From Rhizomys pruinosus (Eukaryota > Chordata > Mammalia > Rodentia > Spalacidae), in the NCBI GenBank assembly GCA_009823505.1, contig VZQC01008856.1, positions 30,223 to 94,222 on the forward strand: a stretch of DNA of 64,000 nt. The letters are read 5' to 3'. The notes beneath the pieces were generated by a model, which worked only from the letters and a program-made list of their open reading frames with translations, was not told the DNA's origin and did not search any database. The stretch's first letter is position 1, and each line of letters starts with the position of its first letter. This document shows, one piece after another, positions 21,701 through 32,971 of this stretch. The position numbers were made by a program, and so were the translations under genes.

Positions 21701-21814
21701 GGATAAAAAAGAAGGTCTACTTGGATTTTTATTTACATCTCAGGAGTCCTGCACAACACAAGTGGTGAGAAGACAACACGCCACACTTCAGTGCTCCTGC
21801 AAATAAGCATGGGA

Positions 21815-21816
<2 letters not shown>

Positions 21817-21860
<44 letters not shown>
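21817..21860. repeat. (AC)n microsatellite
   Basis: About 21 uninterrupted AC units. Confidence 0.96.
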
Positions 21861-22546
21861 CCCAAACTAAGGCTCGCACTGTGCTGAGGGGAGGGGAGTA
21901 CTCTGGGAGCCTGACAAGGAGTAGAGGAAGGTGCTAGATTTCAGATGACACTTTAACCTAGCTAGCTGATATTTCAAGTCAGCACAGCAATTAAGGCTGG
22001 TGCAGTCTTCACGTTAACCCACCATCACCTGAGCATTAGTAATGAGATGTTCGGTTCCGGCTGGAACCTGGAGCTGCGTTGTCTACATTCCTGACAACTC
22101 CTAAAGTGGTTTAAGTTCCAAGTCTGCATGTAATGTTCAGCTTTGAGTTTAAACACCAACTTTTAAAATTCAAACTTACTTTAAAAAGGAACACAAATAT
22201 CACTTGGCAACTCTCCTCTGTGCCCAGGGCTGATGTTACAAGTATACACGGCCTGGCACTGGGAGGCCACTGCAAGTTCAACCTTCTCCTCCCTGAGTCC
22301 TACAGGCAAAGCCCTGGGGGTTAGTGACGTCAAGGGTACTGATCTTGGTAGATAATGTGAGAAAACACCATCCCATGAAGCTAAGTCTAAGGAAACGGAG
22401 GGTGTCGGGTAAGAAGAGGGATAACTGGTCACACAAACTTATTTCCTCTGACTTACATGGATGCGGGATTCTAGACACTGGGAGCAGAGACAAAGAGAAA
22501 GGGAGAAAGAGATACCAAAATTTTGGTTCTAAGAAAAATATATTTT
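21861..22546. other. Unique intronic sequence
   Basis: No exon or repeat recognised. Confidence 0.5.
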
Positions 22547-22561
22547 AAGAGTACATATTTA

Positions 22562-22786
22562 GGGCTGGAGAGATGGCCTAGTGGTTAAGAACGCCGACTG
22601 CTCTTGCAGAGGACCCAGGTTCGATCCCCAGCACCCACATGGCGGCTGAGAACCATCTTTAACTCCAGTTCCAGGGGAATCCGATGCCCTCTTCTGACCT
22701 CCGAGGCACTGAGTGACATGGGTGCACAAACCTACATGTGGAGAGTATATTCATACACATAAAAAATAAAATAAAATAAATTTAAA
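22562..22786 (+). mobile_element. Young B2 SINE, without the 17-bp duplication
   Basis: Head GGGCTGGAGAGATGGCCTAG, box B GGTTCGATCCCC, single CCAGTTCCAGGGGAATCC. Exact 15-16-bp target-site duplication AAGAGTACATATTTA(G) at 22547-22561 and 22787-22801. Confidence 0.97.
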
Positions 22787-22801
22787 AAGAGTACATATTT
22801 A

Positions 22802-23405
22802 GAACATAGAAAGCGTTCCTAAACATGCATTTTTTAGTAAAAAAACTATTACAACATCAGTATAAGCTGATACAAATACACAGACTCAGAAGCTTTCCTC
22901 CTATTCACACTGTATTTGGGCCTAGATTATTTTCAGGACTGTTGGTCTTCTCTCCTGCCTCGCATTCTAAGCTGCAACTACAGTAGGTGGGAAAGGAAAA
23001 ACAAGCAGACCACGCATAAAGCATTGCTATAAACACAAAGTGCCAGCAGTCGGTTTAAAAGGTTGAAAGCAATAAATATATTCCACAAAATGGCCATTTC
23101 ACAAACTGGCTTTTGTATAACTAGCTGTTGGCATATCAATTTTTAGCCTTAACTAAATGGTGCTCTGGTGGACAGAGGGAACTTCCATTGTCCACAAGGT
23201 AGTGGACAGTATCAGAGCTCAGCAGAGAGTAGTATGTGTCTAAAAGAAGGAAGACATGCTAATGGGACACATCTGAGCCAGTAGTATTACAGTAAGAGTC
23301 AGGGAATCAACCAATCAACAGGTATCCTCATGTGCCTATGACAGTACAAGAGAGGCTGGTATTCCAGCCACCCAGACAAGCCTGCTCTGCAGTAAGGCAG
23401 CACAT
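22802..23405. other. Unique intronic sequence
   Basis: AT-rich. No exon or repeat recognised. Confidence 0.5.
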
Positions 23406-23466
23406 TAGCTATTTCTCTGTTGCTGTGATAAAACACTATGACCAAGGCAAGTTATAGAAAAGAAAC
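23406..23466 (-). mobile_element. Fragment of the solo-LTR family seen at 23.6 and 30.7 kb
   Basis: TGTTGCTGTGATAAAACAC and TATGACCAAGGCAAG match the inverted 3' end of the element at 23594-23952. Only about 60 nt remain, cut off by the following B2. Confidence 0.7.
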
Positions 23467-23467
23467 C

Positions 23468-24003
23468 AGACTCAATTTCCAGCACGTACATGGTGTTAAC
23501 AACCATCCATAACCCCAATTCCAGAGGATCCAATGCCCTTTTCTGTCCCCCACAGGCATGGCATGACTTGGCTGCACTTACATACATGCAGGCTGTGGTG
23601 GTTTGAATGAGTGTCCCCCATAGGCTCTAGGTATTCAGACTTTTGTCTCCAGTTGGTGGCGCTGTTTTTGGAGGTCTTGGGGTGTGTGGCCGTGCTGGAG
23701 GAAGTGTGTCACTGGGGGCAGGCTTAGTGAGTTTAACAAGCCTCGTGGTCTACAGTTGCTCTCTCTCTGCTTCCTGTGCTCTTTGCGAGATGTGACCCTC
23801 AGTTTCCTGCTCCAGTCTCCAGCTGCCATGCCTCTCACCACAATGGACTCTAATTCCCTGGAACCATCAATTGTAAGCTCAAATAAACTCTTCCTTTTAT
23901 AAGTTCCTTGGTCATGGTGCTTTATCACAGCAACAGAAAAGTGATTAATACACAGGCAATACACATATATACATAAAACATAAATATAGATAAATTTAAA
24001 GAA
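23468..24003 (+). mobile_element. B2 SINE split by an LTR insertion
   Basis: The left part (to 23593) has TTTCCAGCACGTACATGG, CCAATTCCAGAGGATCC and TACATACATGCAGGC. The right part resumes at 23958 with AATACACATATATACATAAAAC, completing the usual B2 GCAGGCAATACAC order. The tRNA-like head is missing. Confidence 0.88.
23594..23952 (+). mobile_element. Solo LTR, 359 bp, probably ERVL/MaLR-like
   Basis: It begins TGTGGTGGTTTGAATG and ends TGATTAATACA, giving the TG...CA ends of an LTR. CAGGC duplicates on either side (23589-23593 and 23953-23957), a 5-bp target-site duplication. An AATAAA polyadenylation signal lies at 23882-23887 about 70 nt from the end. No internal retroviral region is attached. 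The family name is not assigned; 5-bp duplications are typical of ERVL/MaLR integrases. Confidence 0.85.
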
Positions 24004-24437
24004 TTAAAAATTTGTGTGCACTTATGGGACACCATACAATGCTTCAATAAATGAATATATGTGTAGTGATTAATTCAGGGTAAACATCTATTTCAAACCT
24101 TAAAATTCCCTTTTTCAAGCTCTCTGAAGTGGGCAGTAGATTAGCTATAGTCACTGTGTTCTTTCTGTCCTGCACACCACCTTCCTCACCGATCAAACTT
24201 AGACTCTCCTATCAAGTTCCTACAACATCCTCCTCTACCATTCTACTTTAACCTTTACAAAACCAACTTTTTATGCCCCAAATATGAGTGACATTGTGTA
24301 GTTTTTAATATTTGTGTCTCTGTTATTTCACTTACCAAAACAATCTCTGGTTCCATCCATGTTGTCACGGATGATAGGATTCCATGCCTTTTATGACCGA
24401 GTAGTAGCATATGGGGCATATGTAGCATGTTTTCTTT

Positions 24438-24662
24438 TTAAAAAAATTTTTTTTTTATTTTATGTGTATGAGTGTATTGCTTCTGTGTGTGTAAGTACAC
24501 CTGTGTTATGAAATGCCCAAGGAGGTCAGAAGAGGGTGTCAGATCCCTTGGAACTGGTGGAGTTAAGGACAGTTGTTAGCCACTATGTGGGTACTGAGAA
24601 TCAAGCCCAGGTCCTCTTCAAGAGCATCTCTTAACTGCTGCTGAGCCATCTCCAGCACCTAC
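24438..24662 (-). mobile_element. B3 SINE inserted in ancient L1
   Basis: Antisense head GCTGAGCCATCTCCAGCACC, with GGTACTGAGAATCAAGCCCAG and TTTATTTTATGTGTATGAG. Target-site duplication CATGTTTTCTTT at 24426-24437 and 24663-24674. Confidence 0.93.
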
Positions 24663-24851
24663 CATGTTTTCTTTATCCATTCATCAGCTGATCCACACTT
24701 GGGCTGTCCATTCCTTTGGTATTATGAATGTGCTGACATGAATTTGGAACAGTGAAAGTATTCTTAAACATACTGATTTCACTTCCTCTGAATGTATACC
24801 CAGAAGTGGGATTTCTGGGTCAAAGAATGTGATGTGGTGCAGTGTGGTGAG

Positions 24852-24853
<2 letters not shown>

Positions 24854-24886
<33 letters not shown>
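24854..24886. repeat. (GT)n microsatellite
   Basis: About 15 GT units inside the ancient L1. Confidence 0.93.
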
Positions 24887-24971
24887 CTAGTGTACGCTTG
24901 CCTCTGTGGGCACATCTAGAAGCCAGAAGCTGACATTGGGATGCTGTTCTCAATTGCTTCTCCACTTTATT

Positions 24972-25203
24972 TTGAGTTATTTATTTATTCAATCAGGGTC
25001 TCTCACTGAACCTGGAGCACTCCATTCCAGCGAGACTGTCTATCTAGAGAGCCCCTGGGGTCCTCTTATCCCAGTCCCCCAGCACGAGGGTTACAGACAT
25101 AGGCTTCCATGCCCAGCCTACATGTGGATGCCAGGGGTCTGAATTCAGGTCCTCATGCGTGGGCAGCCGGCACTTTACCCACTGTGCCATATCCCCAAAC
25201 CCG
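24972..25203 (-). mobile_element. B4 SINE
   Basis: Antisense B4 order: TCAGGGTCTCTCACTGAACC, GCCCCTGGGGTCCTCTTATC, AGGGTTACAGACATAGGC, ATGCCAGGGGTCTGAATTC and CACTTTACCCACTGTGCC. Confidence 0.85.
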
Positions 25204-25217
25204 ACAGTGCTTGCTTG

Positions 25218-25262
25218 CTTTCTCTTTCTCTCTCTCTTTCTTTCTATTTATTTATTTATTCA
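25218..25262. repeat. CTTT/TTTA low-complexity tract
   Basis: TTTCTCTTTCTC-type pyrimidines pass into three TTTA units. Confidence 0.85.
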
Positions 25263-25352
25263 TACAGGATATCAATATGCATGTAGCATAGACTAACCTT
25301 AAACTCACAGTGATTACTCCTGCCTTAGCCTCCAAAGTGTAGGGATTACATT
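25263..25352 (-). mobile_element. B1-like remnant
   Basis: GACTAACCTTAAACTCACAG, CCTGCCTTAGCCTCCAAAG and GTAGGGATTACA in antisense B1 order, 3' part only. Confidence 0.6.
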
Positions 25353-25504
25353 TGTGTAATTTTTGATGAAGCTCCATGTTTTTCTCCATGAATGGCTATT
25401 CTAATTTACATTTCCACCAACAGTATGCAAGAATTCCTTTTTCCGAGTCCATATTAGTACTTGTTCTTTCATCTGACAAAACTGTTTTGAATCTCAATTT
25501 CTCT

Positions 25505-25680
25505 ATTTATGACTTGTATGATCTCGGCAAGTTACTTCACCTGCCTAAGCCTCAATTTTCACATCTGTGAAATTATATCCTATGCCATAAAGTTATTATG
25601 AAAATGAAGAAAATAATTCGAGTAAATGCAAACACTATGCTAAGCGCTTGATACACAGAAGAATTCAATGACTGTTTTCA
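25505..25680 (+). mobile_element. MIR SINE
   Basis: TCGGCAAGTTACTTCACCTGC, AAGCCTCAATTTTCACATCTG and CTATGCTAAGCGCTTGATAC follow the MIR core and 3' region in order. An ancient mammal-wide element. Confidence 0.88.
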
Positions 25681-27846
25681 CCATCCTCTCCATCACTATT
25701 GCATTAGAACAAGAGGAAGCCACTGCATCCACGGAAGCATCTGAGAAGTATGCTCACCCCAACCTCCTTGGACAAGAATCTTTTAGATCTGAGCACCTGC
25801 CCTGCCTGATGCCTGTCTAAAGAAATCTGTGGCCACATCTGTGGATTTTGCCTAGTAGAGGTGACAGTACCTGGGGCATGCTAATCAGATCTTTATGGGG
25901 GTATGCAAAATAATCCAAGATATTCAGATAAAGTCAGGGGAACGAAGCCGTAAGTAAGCAAAAGAAGGAGTGGGTAGAAACCACAGGTGAGGGGAAGGGA
26001 AGACTACACACCCCACAGTGGTGTAGCAGGGAGAACTCAAGAAATCAGTCATTGTGGTCATCGTGGGAAGCAGGTGATAGGGCAGCTGGGTGGCAGGGCA
26101 GGGAGCTGGGGCTGGATACCTCTGTGACCAGGGACCTGGCAGCACATGCTGGCTTTTGGAGTCATTATTCTGGAATGAATTTCCAGTTGCTCAACCACAT
26201 TGTGTCCGTGAACTGTGGCTGTTCAGTGGCTTGATGAACATAGTGTCTCTGTAAGAAGGTGGACACATCTGCCAACCTTCCCTCCCACCCTCACCTCCTC
26301 GTCAGCACCTCATTTACTCCGCTATCTCTACAACTGAAACAGCTTCTCCCTCACAGTTCTGCAACAGAAGAATATGTTCTGGTAACAATTTCTTCCTGAA
26401 GTTGCTATGTAAGCGCCAGAAACAAAAAGGCAAACAAAGCTGCAGAAGGTTCTGAGCCAATACACTTCAGGAGTGTCTGTGGTTTCCTTCATCACCAGCA
26501 CAGAGCAGCCTCTATGTGCCACCTGGCAGGCTGCAGCTTCTCTGTCAACCCACACAGGGAAGAAATACAAAAATAGCACTAATATACCCTAGGGTCTGGG
26601 GCTCTTCTGGTTTTGCATATACAAGCACATTCCTTCCAACTGTCCGATGAGAAACAGAGGGACAGGCGTGTGACATGTGTACACAAAGCCAGACCAGATG
26701 GACCCCTCTAATATTTACGACACTGGGTCCTGATTCATCCACACCTCCACACACCGGGCCCTACTGGGGTGGGACTGAAAATTTCTCTATAGAGAGACGG
26801 GGAGAAGTGTTTCCTTTCTGAGAAATGGTGACAGGTGTGACATTTCAGAGAAAACGCAGCTACTCAGAGAGGGGTAGCTGTGGAGAAGTGGGACCTATTT
26901 TTGAATAATGTCCACAGGAAGGACCAAACGGGCAGAGGGCCGCAGAGACACCTGCCCACCGATGCTCATCAAAGACCCTCTGAGAAAGTTCCTTGGCAAA
27001 ACTGCTTTGCAAAAGCCTGAGCTCCCCTCCACCCAATGAACAGCTGCGGAGGCCCAGAGAGTGGATGAGGAAGGACAGGAGAGCTTGTTGGACCTGAACA
27101 GTCTGGGGATGTCAGGGAGCAGAGCAGCTCAGCGCATGCCCGGAAGAGGGGCGGTCTGCAGGAAAGCAACTGCTGCAAAGGCACTCGATCTTTCCGTTTT
27201 ACCTTGTCAGGAAAGTTCATCAGTTTGATTCACGGAATCCTTTCTTACATATAAAAACAAACATTCATGAGGTGTCTTTGAGAAGAACAGGAGGAGCTGT
27301 CATCTTTAAGGCCTGGACAAAATTCTGTAACCAAGCAGCTGTTGGGAGAACAGCTGGGCCGAGCTCATCGGCTAGTGCTGCTTATAGGTGGGGGAGTCAC
27401 AGTCCTCCCCCATGCTGGTGAGTGACACAGAAACAGCCCCAGCAGGAGTGCCCACCTTCCTAGCTACTCCCCAGATACCTTCCGGTGCCCATTCAGAAGA
27501 CAGGAGATGTACTTAGGAACATTCTGGTCTCGACTAGAATGTTTAAACTGAAATAATAATAACAAAGGCTCTGCTGAGGACTGAATGCTCCTCTGTCTCC
27601 ATTTATATGTTGAACCCTTCACCATCACTGTGATGGTAAATGGAGATGAGGTCTTTTGAAGGAAATCAGGTTTAGAAAAGTTCATGAAGCTAAGGTCACC
27701 GTCCGGGAATCTGGTCATCTGCAGACATAGCAAGGATGCACTCATCTGCAAACGGGAACCGAACTCATCCTCTCCTGGAACTGAACTGGCCAGCACCTTC
27801 ATCTAGACTCCTGTCCTTCAGAACCGTGATAAATGAATAAAGTACA
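25681..27846. other. Unique intronic sequence, 2.2 kb
   Basis: The longest stretch of intron 2 almost free of recognised repeats. Moderately GC-rich near 26.9-27.4 kb. No exon with splice sites or protein family motif was seen. Confidence 0.5.
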
Positions 27847-27995
27847 CTGTGTCTTGAGACAGGGTTTCATTATGTAGCCCTCACTGGCCTGGAACTCACT
27901 ATATAGGCCAGGCTGACCTCGAATTCACAAGAGATCTGCCTACTTCTGTCTCCCACGTATGGAGATTAAAGATATGTCTCATCATGCCCAGCATG
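27847..27995 (-). mobile_element. B1 SINE
   Basis: Antisense: TTGAGACAGGGTTTCATTATG, GGCCTGGAACTCACTATATAG, AGATCTGCCTACTTCTGTCTC and CATCATGCCCAGCA. Confidence 0.9.
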
Positions 27996-28707
27996 AAGTC
28001 CCATCATTAAAGCTACTCAGTGGTACCCTACACCATGACTAGAGGAGAGAGGAGTGTGCCTCGTGTGCTGGGAAGATATCCACGGTGGTGGCAAGTGCAC
28101 GTGGAGAGGGGCAGAAGGTCATGTCAGCGAGTGTGGAACTGAAGAGACAGAACCGGGTTAATGAGTACCTAGGTACGTGACAAACGGTAAGAGTGGAAGA
28201 GGGTGGAGGGGAAGGCTGGGTTTGTGTTCCAGGCACTCAGAGAGGAAGGCCCAGGCATCTCTGCATCTAGAGATCTCGTGCAGGGAGTAGCTCAGTGCTG
28301 TGGACACTGCTGCTGGGCCTGCCAAAAGCACAACCAAAGCCCCACCCTAAGAGCCAGGCTGCTGAGCTCTGCCAGTGTCAGGCCCTGGGATGCCTATACT
28401 AAGTCACCCTCTTAACAGCTGGGCACACAACTACTCCATGTGGGGAAAGAGACACAAGAGAGAAAGAGTAACCTGCTCAATTACCAGAGGAAGAAAGTGG
28501 CAGGGTAGGGATTTGTGTCTAGGACACGTGGGTGTCCTAACCCTCAGTATGCCCTGCTGCTCAACGACAGCAGGTGGCAGTGGGCCAGGGGAGTCTTAGC
28601 TCTAATTTAACAGTGTATATCAATTTCTAAATTTTGTAAGGAAAGCACGTTACGACACTTGCCTCAGATTTTAGTGGCAGCTATTATAATCAAAGTAAGC
28701 AGAAGTG
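27996..28707. other. Unique intronic sequence
   Basis: A weak MIR-like antisense stretch may exist at about 28,470-28,535. No exon recognised. Confidence 0.45.
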
Positions 28708-28926
28708 CACACAGCACTTGCACACAGCACTTGCACACAGCACAGGCACACACCACTTGCACACAGCATGGGCACACTCCACTTGCACACAGCACGGGCA
28801 CACACCACTTGCACACAGCATGGGCACACAGCACTTGCACACACACGGGCACACACCACTTGCACACAGCACTTGCACACAGCACAGGCACACACCACTT
28901 GCACACAGCACGGGCACACTCCAGCC
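28708..28926. repeat. 13-bp minisatellite, about 17 units
   Basis: Units follow CACACAGCACTTG, with variants CACACAGCACAGG, CACACACCACTTG, CACACAGCATGGG, CACACTCCACTTG and CACACAGCACGGG, plus one 12-bp unit. Since 13 is not a multiple of 3 and no unit contains a stop in several frames, the array gives long repetitive open frames on both strands; these are artefacts, not genes. Confidence 0.97.
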
Positions 28927-30650
28927 AAGTCAGGCATGCGGAAAGTTGTCAGAGGGAGCACAGCTAGGGAACTGTTTGGGAGAAGGCTCAGCCAGGGAAG
29001 GCCTTGCCACGTAAGTAGGAGAACTGAGTTCAGATACCCAAAACCCAGGCCCAAAATAACCAGTTCATGAGTGACAGGACTCGGCAGGTGAGGGTGGGTT
29101 CTGATGCCTCTCTCTTTCATGATGGCTAGTAGGCCGGTAGGGAGTGTGAAGAGGACTCACGGAACTCCGAGGTGGTTCCTACAGTTGAGACACCTGGCAA
29201 TGCAGGGCCCCCAACCCGGGAAGGGAGGGACTGAGAGGGACTCCTGAAAGAGAGAAAACGAAACCTGCAGAGAGGGGCTGCTGATCGTCCTGGCGGCAGG
29301 GCAGGGAGGGCTACTCTGGTGAAACTGACCGCATTTGCGGATGGTTGTATCCAAGAGGGAAAATGCGGGCAGTCTTTAAGGGGCAGCTTGGGGTCAGGCT
29401 GACCCCACCAGGCAGGGCTGCCTTCAGAAGTGAGACGAGGCTCCAGAGGAATTCTGAGCCACACAGGCAGAGGGGACACAGAGGGTCCAGCAGGATATAC
29501 AGTGGCCACCCAGATACAGTCAGCTCAAAACAGCCACTAGGCAGAGGGACTCACTAGAGAAGCCTCCGTGACCCTGGGACCATTCCCAGTTAGCACCGTC
29601 CGGGCGGGAGCAAAATTCTACTCCCACTCCGAGCTAACAGAAGTGTACGGGGCCTGGGGCAGGAGGAACTAGGGCCAAGGCCCACACCCTGTGCCCCCAA
29701 AAGGGCCCAAGGCAGACGGGCACGGACAAGGAAGAGCATTCTAGTGCCAAGTGAAGTCTGATATTTTAGTTGTTAGGCAGCTCTGCAAAGGAGGGGATCT
29801 GTGCCTCCAAGTGAGTCTGCCAGTGAAATCTGACAGTAAGTAATAAAGCCATTGACATTTTAACCCATCAAAATTTTTGTTCCTAAGAAACTTGTCTGGA
29901 TAAAATTTCAAGGGTAATATACAGAGAGAAAAATCAATTTTTTTTTTCAGCCAATGTCCTATACTTGCTTCAGGGCTGATCAGAGTATGATAGATCATAG
30001 GGTCCTGTGCCAGGTGTTAACCAAGCGCTAGCTGCTCTATAGCTCTTCAGACACAACAGGGAACTTCAGGGGATTATGCGGATAGCTGAGGGAGAGAGAC
30101 AAACTATGTTCCAGTCAATAAAGTAAAACCTTTAAAGAAGCCTTTTCAGTATCTTAGAGCTAGCTCCTTAAACTGGCCTCAAAGCTGGGGATTTCATTTT
30201 TCTGTTTAAGTCCCCTGGGTAGCCAACTCCTTGCACTACTGCCCTCTGCACTGAGAGCTTGACCTCCATCACTTAGGCCAGCTCTCCATTCCCATGTTCC
30301 TCTGGGAACACAGAGGGCCTTCTTCTAGAATGAGTCTACTACAGGACTGGGATGGGAGGCAACTGGATTGTTCCAGAACAAGACTTCCAGGTACAGCCAG
30401 CAGGCAAGGAAAGGGCCTGAGGAGACAGAGGTGTCCCCAAACACAGGAAAGGAGGGGAGAAGTGGTATGGACTCTCCACCCTGTTCCTTCTGGGATCGGG
30501 GTTCTGTGTCTGCTCTTTCCTGCCCTCCTAGGGAACTCGGGAGGGAGCAGAACGGAGGGTAACAGAGGACCAGAGGGGACAGAGACTGAGAACAGACTCC
30601 CAGCTTCACGTCTCAGAGCCTCAGGTCCCCCACTTCTGAAATAGAAGCTC
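28927..30650. other. Unique intronic sequence, GC-rich part at 29.1-29.7 kb
   Basis: Repeat-poor. The GC-rich portion gives a 127-codon minus-strand frame with no recognisable domain or splice context. No exon supported. Confidence 0.5.
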
Positions 30651-31010
30651 TGTCCTAGTTTACTTTCTGCTGCTGTGATAAAACACTGACCAAAACCAAA
30701 AGTAAAGGTTTATTTAGCTTACAGGTTACGGCCAATCATCAAGAGAAGCTGAGGCAGGAACTGAAGGAGAGACCAGGGAGGAACGCTGTTTTCTGGCTTG
30801 CTTCTGGCTCTCATTCAGCTACCTTCTGATACAGCACAGGCTCAGCTACCTAGGGATGGACTGTGTACAGTAGGCTGGTCCCTCCCACAAAGAGCAACCA
30901 AGAAAATACCCCACAGCCATGCACACAGGCTCATCAGATGGGGGAAAGTTCTCAATTGAAGTTCCTCCTTCTCAGGTGTGTCAAGTTGATAGCTAAAGCT
31001 ACCCATGACA
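30651..31010 (-). mobile_element. Solo LTR, about 360 bp, same or related family as 23594-23952
   Basis: Ends TGTCCTAG and CATGACA give TG...CA. Read on the minus strand it has AATAAA (complement of 30709-30714) followed by the shared 3' end TTTTATCACAGCAGCAGAAAG. No clear target-site duplication (AGCTC versus CCATT), and no internal retroviral region. Confidence 0.75.
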
Positions 31011-31744
31011 CCATTCTTAGAATTTAATCCAAGGTAATCCACAGAAGTGAAAACAAAACCTCTTTACAAACACCTGTTTTTATCCTATGAAGCATTTTAC
31101 AAGCATAAAGCTCTTTTGCATACCTTACTTGTTCAGTCACAAATATCTTCCGCGATACCCACTGTGCAGGATGGGACTGCTGGGGCTAAGAGGACACAGA
31201 CAACTGTCCTCAAGGAACTCAGTCTGTGAAGTGGTGAGGGCTATTAGGGGTTTAGGGGTGATAAGGGAGCAGTGAAAACCCCAAATGCACACTAAGGATG
31301 AGGAAATCCAGAAAGCAGAATCCCTCCAAACAACAATCTCCCTAGCAATCATGAGTGAGTGACGGCCCCGCTTCCTTCCCTACATGGAACAAGTAACGAG
31401 CATAAGAGGGAGGCAGAACTGAAAAGAAAAAGCACCTTAATTTCTCCATGAAATGAGATAATCATATAGATTCCTATTCTCACAATAGGAATAAATGGCT
31501 CTTCCCCAGAACTTAGAAATTTGCCATTTCTAAGACTGTATCACTTACACTAGACATCAGAAACAAGACAGATGTAATTTTGCCTTCTTTTATGCAGAAG
31601 GAGTGTCAATATAGTAAGTTCACCAGAGACCTTAGGCAACTACTGGCTTCTGCAGCTCCACGACAGAGGTCACAGAATAGCCCAGATGTAAAAGAATGTG
31701 GTCATTATTCATATTCTCATTCATTCTTTCAAGATCACATTTCT
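31011..31744. other. Unique intronic sequence
   Basis: No exon or repeat recognised. Confidence 0.5.
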
Positions 31745-31862
31745 GTATCACTTTTTAATGTGGATTCTTACTATGAAGCCCCAGCTGACCTCAAATTTAG
31801 GATTATTCTGCCTGCACCCCTCAAGTGTTAGAATTATAGGCACTCACTACCATGTCCTGTAT
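31745..31862 (-). mobile_element. Old B1-type SINE
   Basis: Antisense order CTTACTATGAAGCCCCAGC, TGACCTCAAATTTAGGATT, CTCAAGTGTTAGAATTATAG, CACTACCATGTCCTG. Confidence 0.7.
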
Positions 31863-32015
31863 AGACAGTATTTCTTCTTTTCTTTTCGAAAATATCTCAT
31901 ATAGCCAAGGCTGGCACTGAACTCTTGATGTGACCCAGAGTGACCCTGAACTGATCCTGCCCCTCCTGACTCAATCTTCACAGTCACGGCATTAAAGGTA
32001 TACACCACCACTGTT
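31863..32015 (-). mobile_element. Old B1-type SINE
   Basis: AATATCTCATATAGCCAAGG, GCTGGCACTGAACTCTTGAT, GGCATTAAAGGTATACACCACC in antisense B1 order, directly next to the preceding copy. Confidence 0.7.
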
Positions 32016-32389
32016 GGAAGCTTTCTTTTTATGCCGAATAGGGACCACGCAGCCCTGCTAAGGGGGATGGGGACACAGGGCCCACTTTGTGGACACTGTG
32101 GGGAGCTGGCAGAGACCAGCCGACTACTTCCCGTAGCCTGTCCTGATTGATACTTTCAACCCAGGCCCTTAGCCTGGACCCATGAGACACGTGTTCCACT
32201 CTTGGCTGTGGCTTCTCAACTGCTCAGAGCCTGGACAGGGATTTCAGGCTGATGGATGATCACCTCCCTTCAGCTAATACCCACTCACAACACCAGCTAC
32301 CCAGATTGGTGATCCGCAAAGGAATCTCCTTCCAACCCACTGACCACCAGAACGAAATGCAGGCCTATCTTAGCCTGTATGTGTGCAAT
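32016..32389. other. Unique intronic sequence
   Basis: No exon or repeat recognised. Confidence 0.5.
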
Positions 32390-32520
32390 AATTAATAAAA
32401 ATAACGGCTGGGAATTCCATGATGATGTTACTGTGAAATTCAAATTTACTCCTTGCTACAGCCTGCTTTTATAAAATAAATGACGTCAGTTCCCAGAGCC
32501 AATTATAGGCCCCCCAATTC
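32390..32520. promoter_or_regulatory. Candidate noncoding regulatory element with a perfect CRE
   Basis: Repeat-free AT-rich block with AATAATTAATAAAAATAAC, the palindromic CRE TGACGTCA (32481-32488) and, 10 nt further, GCCAATTATAGG, a CCAAT-like and homeobox-like site. Such a cluster is what one expects of an enhancer; activity is inferred only. Confidence 0.35.
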
Positions 32521-32667
32521 TGCACCACTGCACACCTTGCCCCACCCAGCATCACGCACCTAGGCCATGGGGCTTGCTCCTCCTTGTGTTGAGGTCAGAC
32601 CCTCAGCCACGTGCTGTTAGTTGGAAAGTAGCCCGCAATCTGAGCTGGATTTCCTACACACCACACC

Positions 32668-32733
32668 AGAGATGGGACCCAGGGCTTGCCTATGCTAGGT
32701 AAGCATGTTACCAACTGAGTTGCACCCCAGCCC
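32668..32733 (-). mobile_element. ID-type SINE
   Basis: Antisense of a tRNA-Ala-derived ID: GGGACCCAGGGCTTGCC, GCTAGGTAAGCATGTTACC, AACTGAGTTGCACCCCAGCCC. Confidence 0.8.
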
Positions 32734-32775
32734 ATAGACAATGTTTCTTGAGCACCACATTAAAATATGTTACAT

Positions 32776-32970
32776 AGAGGCTAGAAAGAATAGCAGTTAA
32801 GAACACTTGTTGCTCTTGCTGATTACCTAAGTACAGTTCCTAGCATCTATGTTGGGCAGCTCACATCTTCCTGCAACTCCAGCACCCAGGGATTTACTGC
32901 CCTCTTCTGGTCGCCACATGTACCTGCATTCACATGCACATACCCCTGCTCACACACAAACATAAGTACA
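32776..32970 (+). mobile_element. Old B3/B2-family SINE (left arm of an inverted pair)
   Basis: GGCTAGAAAGAATAGCAG, TTAAGAACACTTGTTGCTC, CAACTCCAGCACCCAGGG, GCCCTCTTCTGGTCGCC in sense order. Confidence 0.8.
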
Positions 32971-32971
32971 A

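Larger units (their letters stand above)
24010..25480 (-). mobile_element. Ancient antisense L1 3' end, interrupted
   Basis: L1-like antisense 3' sequence runs through TTCCATCCATGTTGTCACGG, CTTTATCCATTCATCAGCTG, GAATGTATACCCAGAAGTGG and, after several insertions, CATTTCCACCAACAGTATGC at about 25410. Interrupted by a B3, a (GT)n tract, a B4 and a B1 remnant. No coding capacity. Confidence 0.8.

Noticed and set aside
28708..28926. CRISPR-like array
   Set aside because: The units are contiguous 13-mers without spacers, in a rodent intron; it is a minisatellite.
28664..29120. Repetitive His/Thr- or Cys/Val-rich proteins of up to 149 codons
   Set aside because: They are translations of the 13-bp minisatellite in different frames, with no splice or start context.
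29126..29509. 127-codon Pro/Ser-rich minus-strand frame in GC-rich DNA
   Set aside because: Composition alone explains the long frame; no family resemblance, promoter or poly-A signal supports it.
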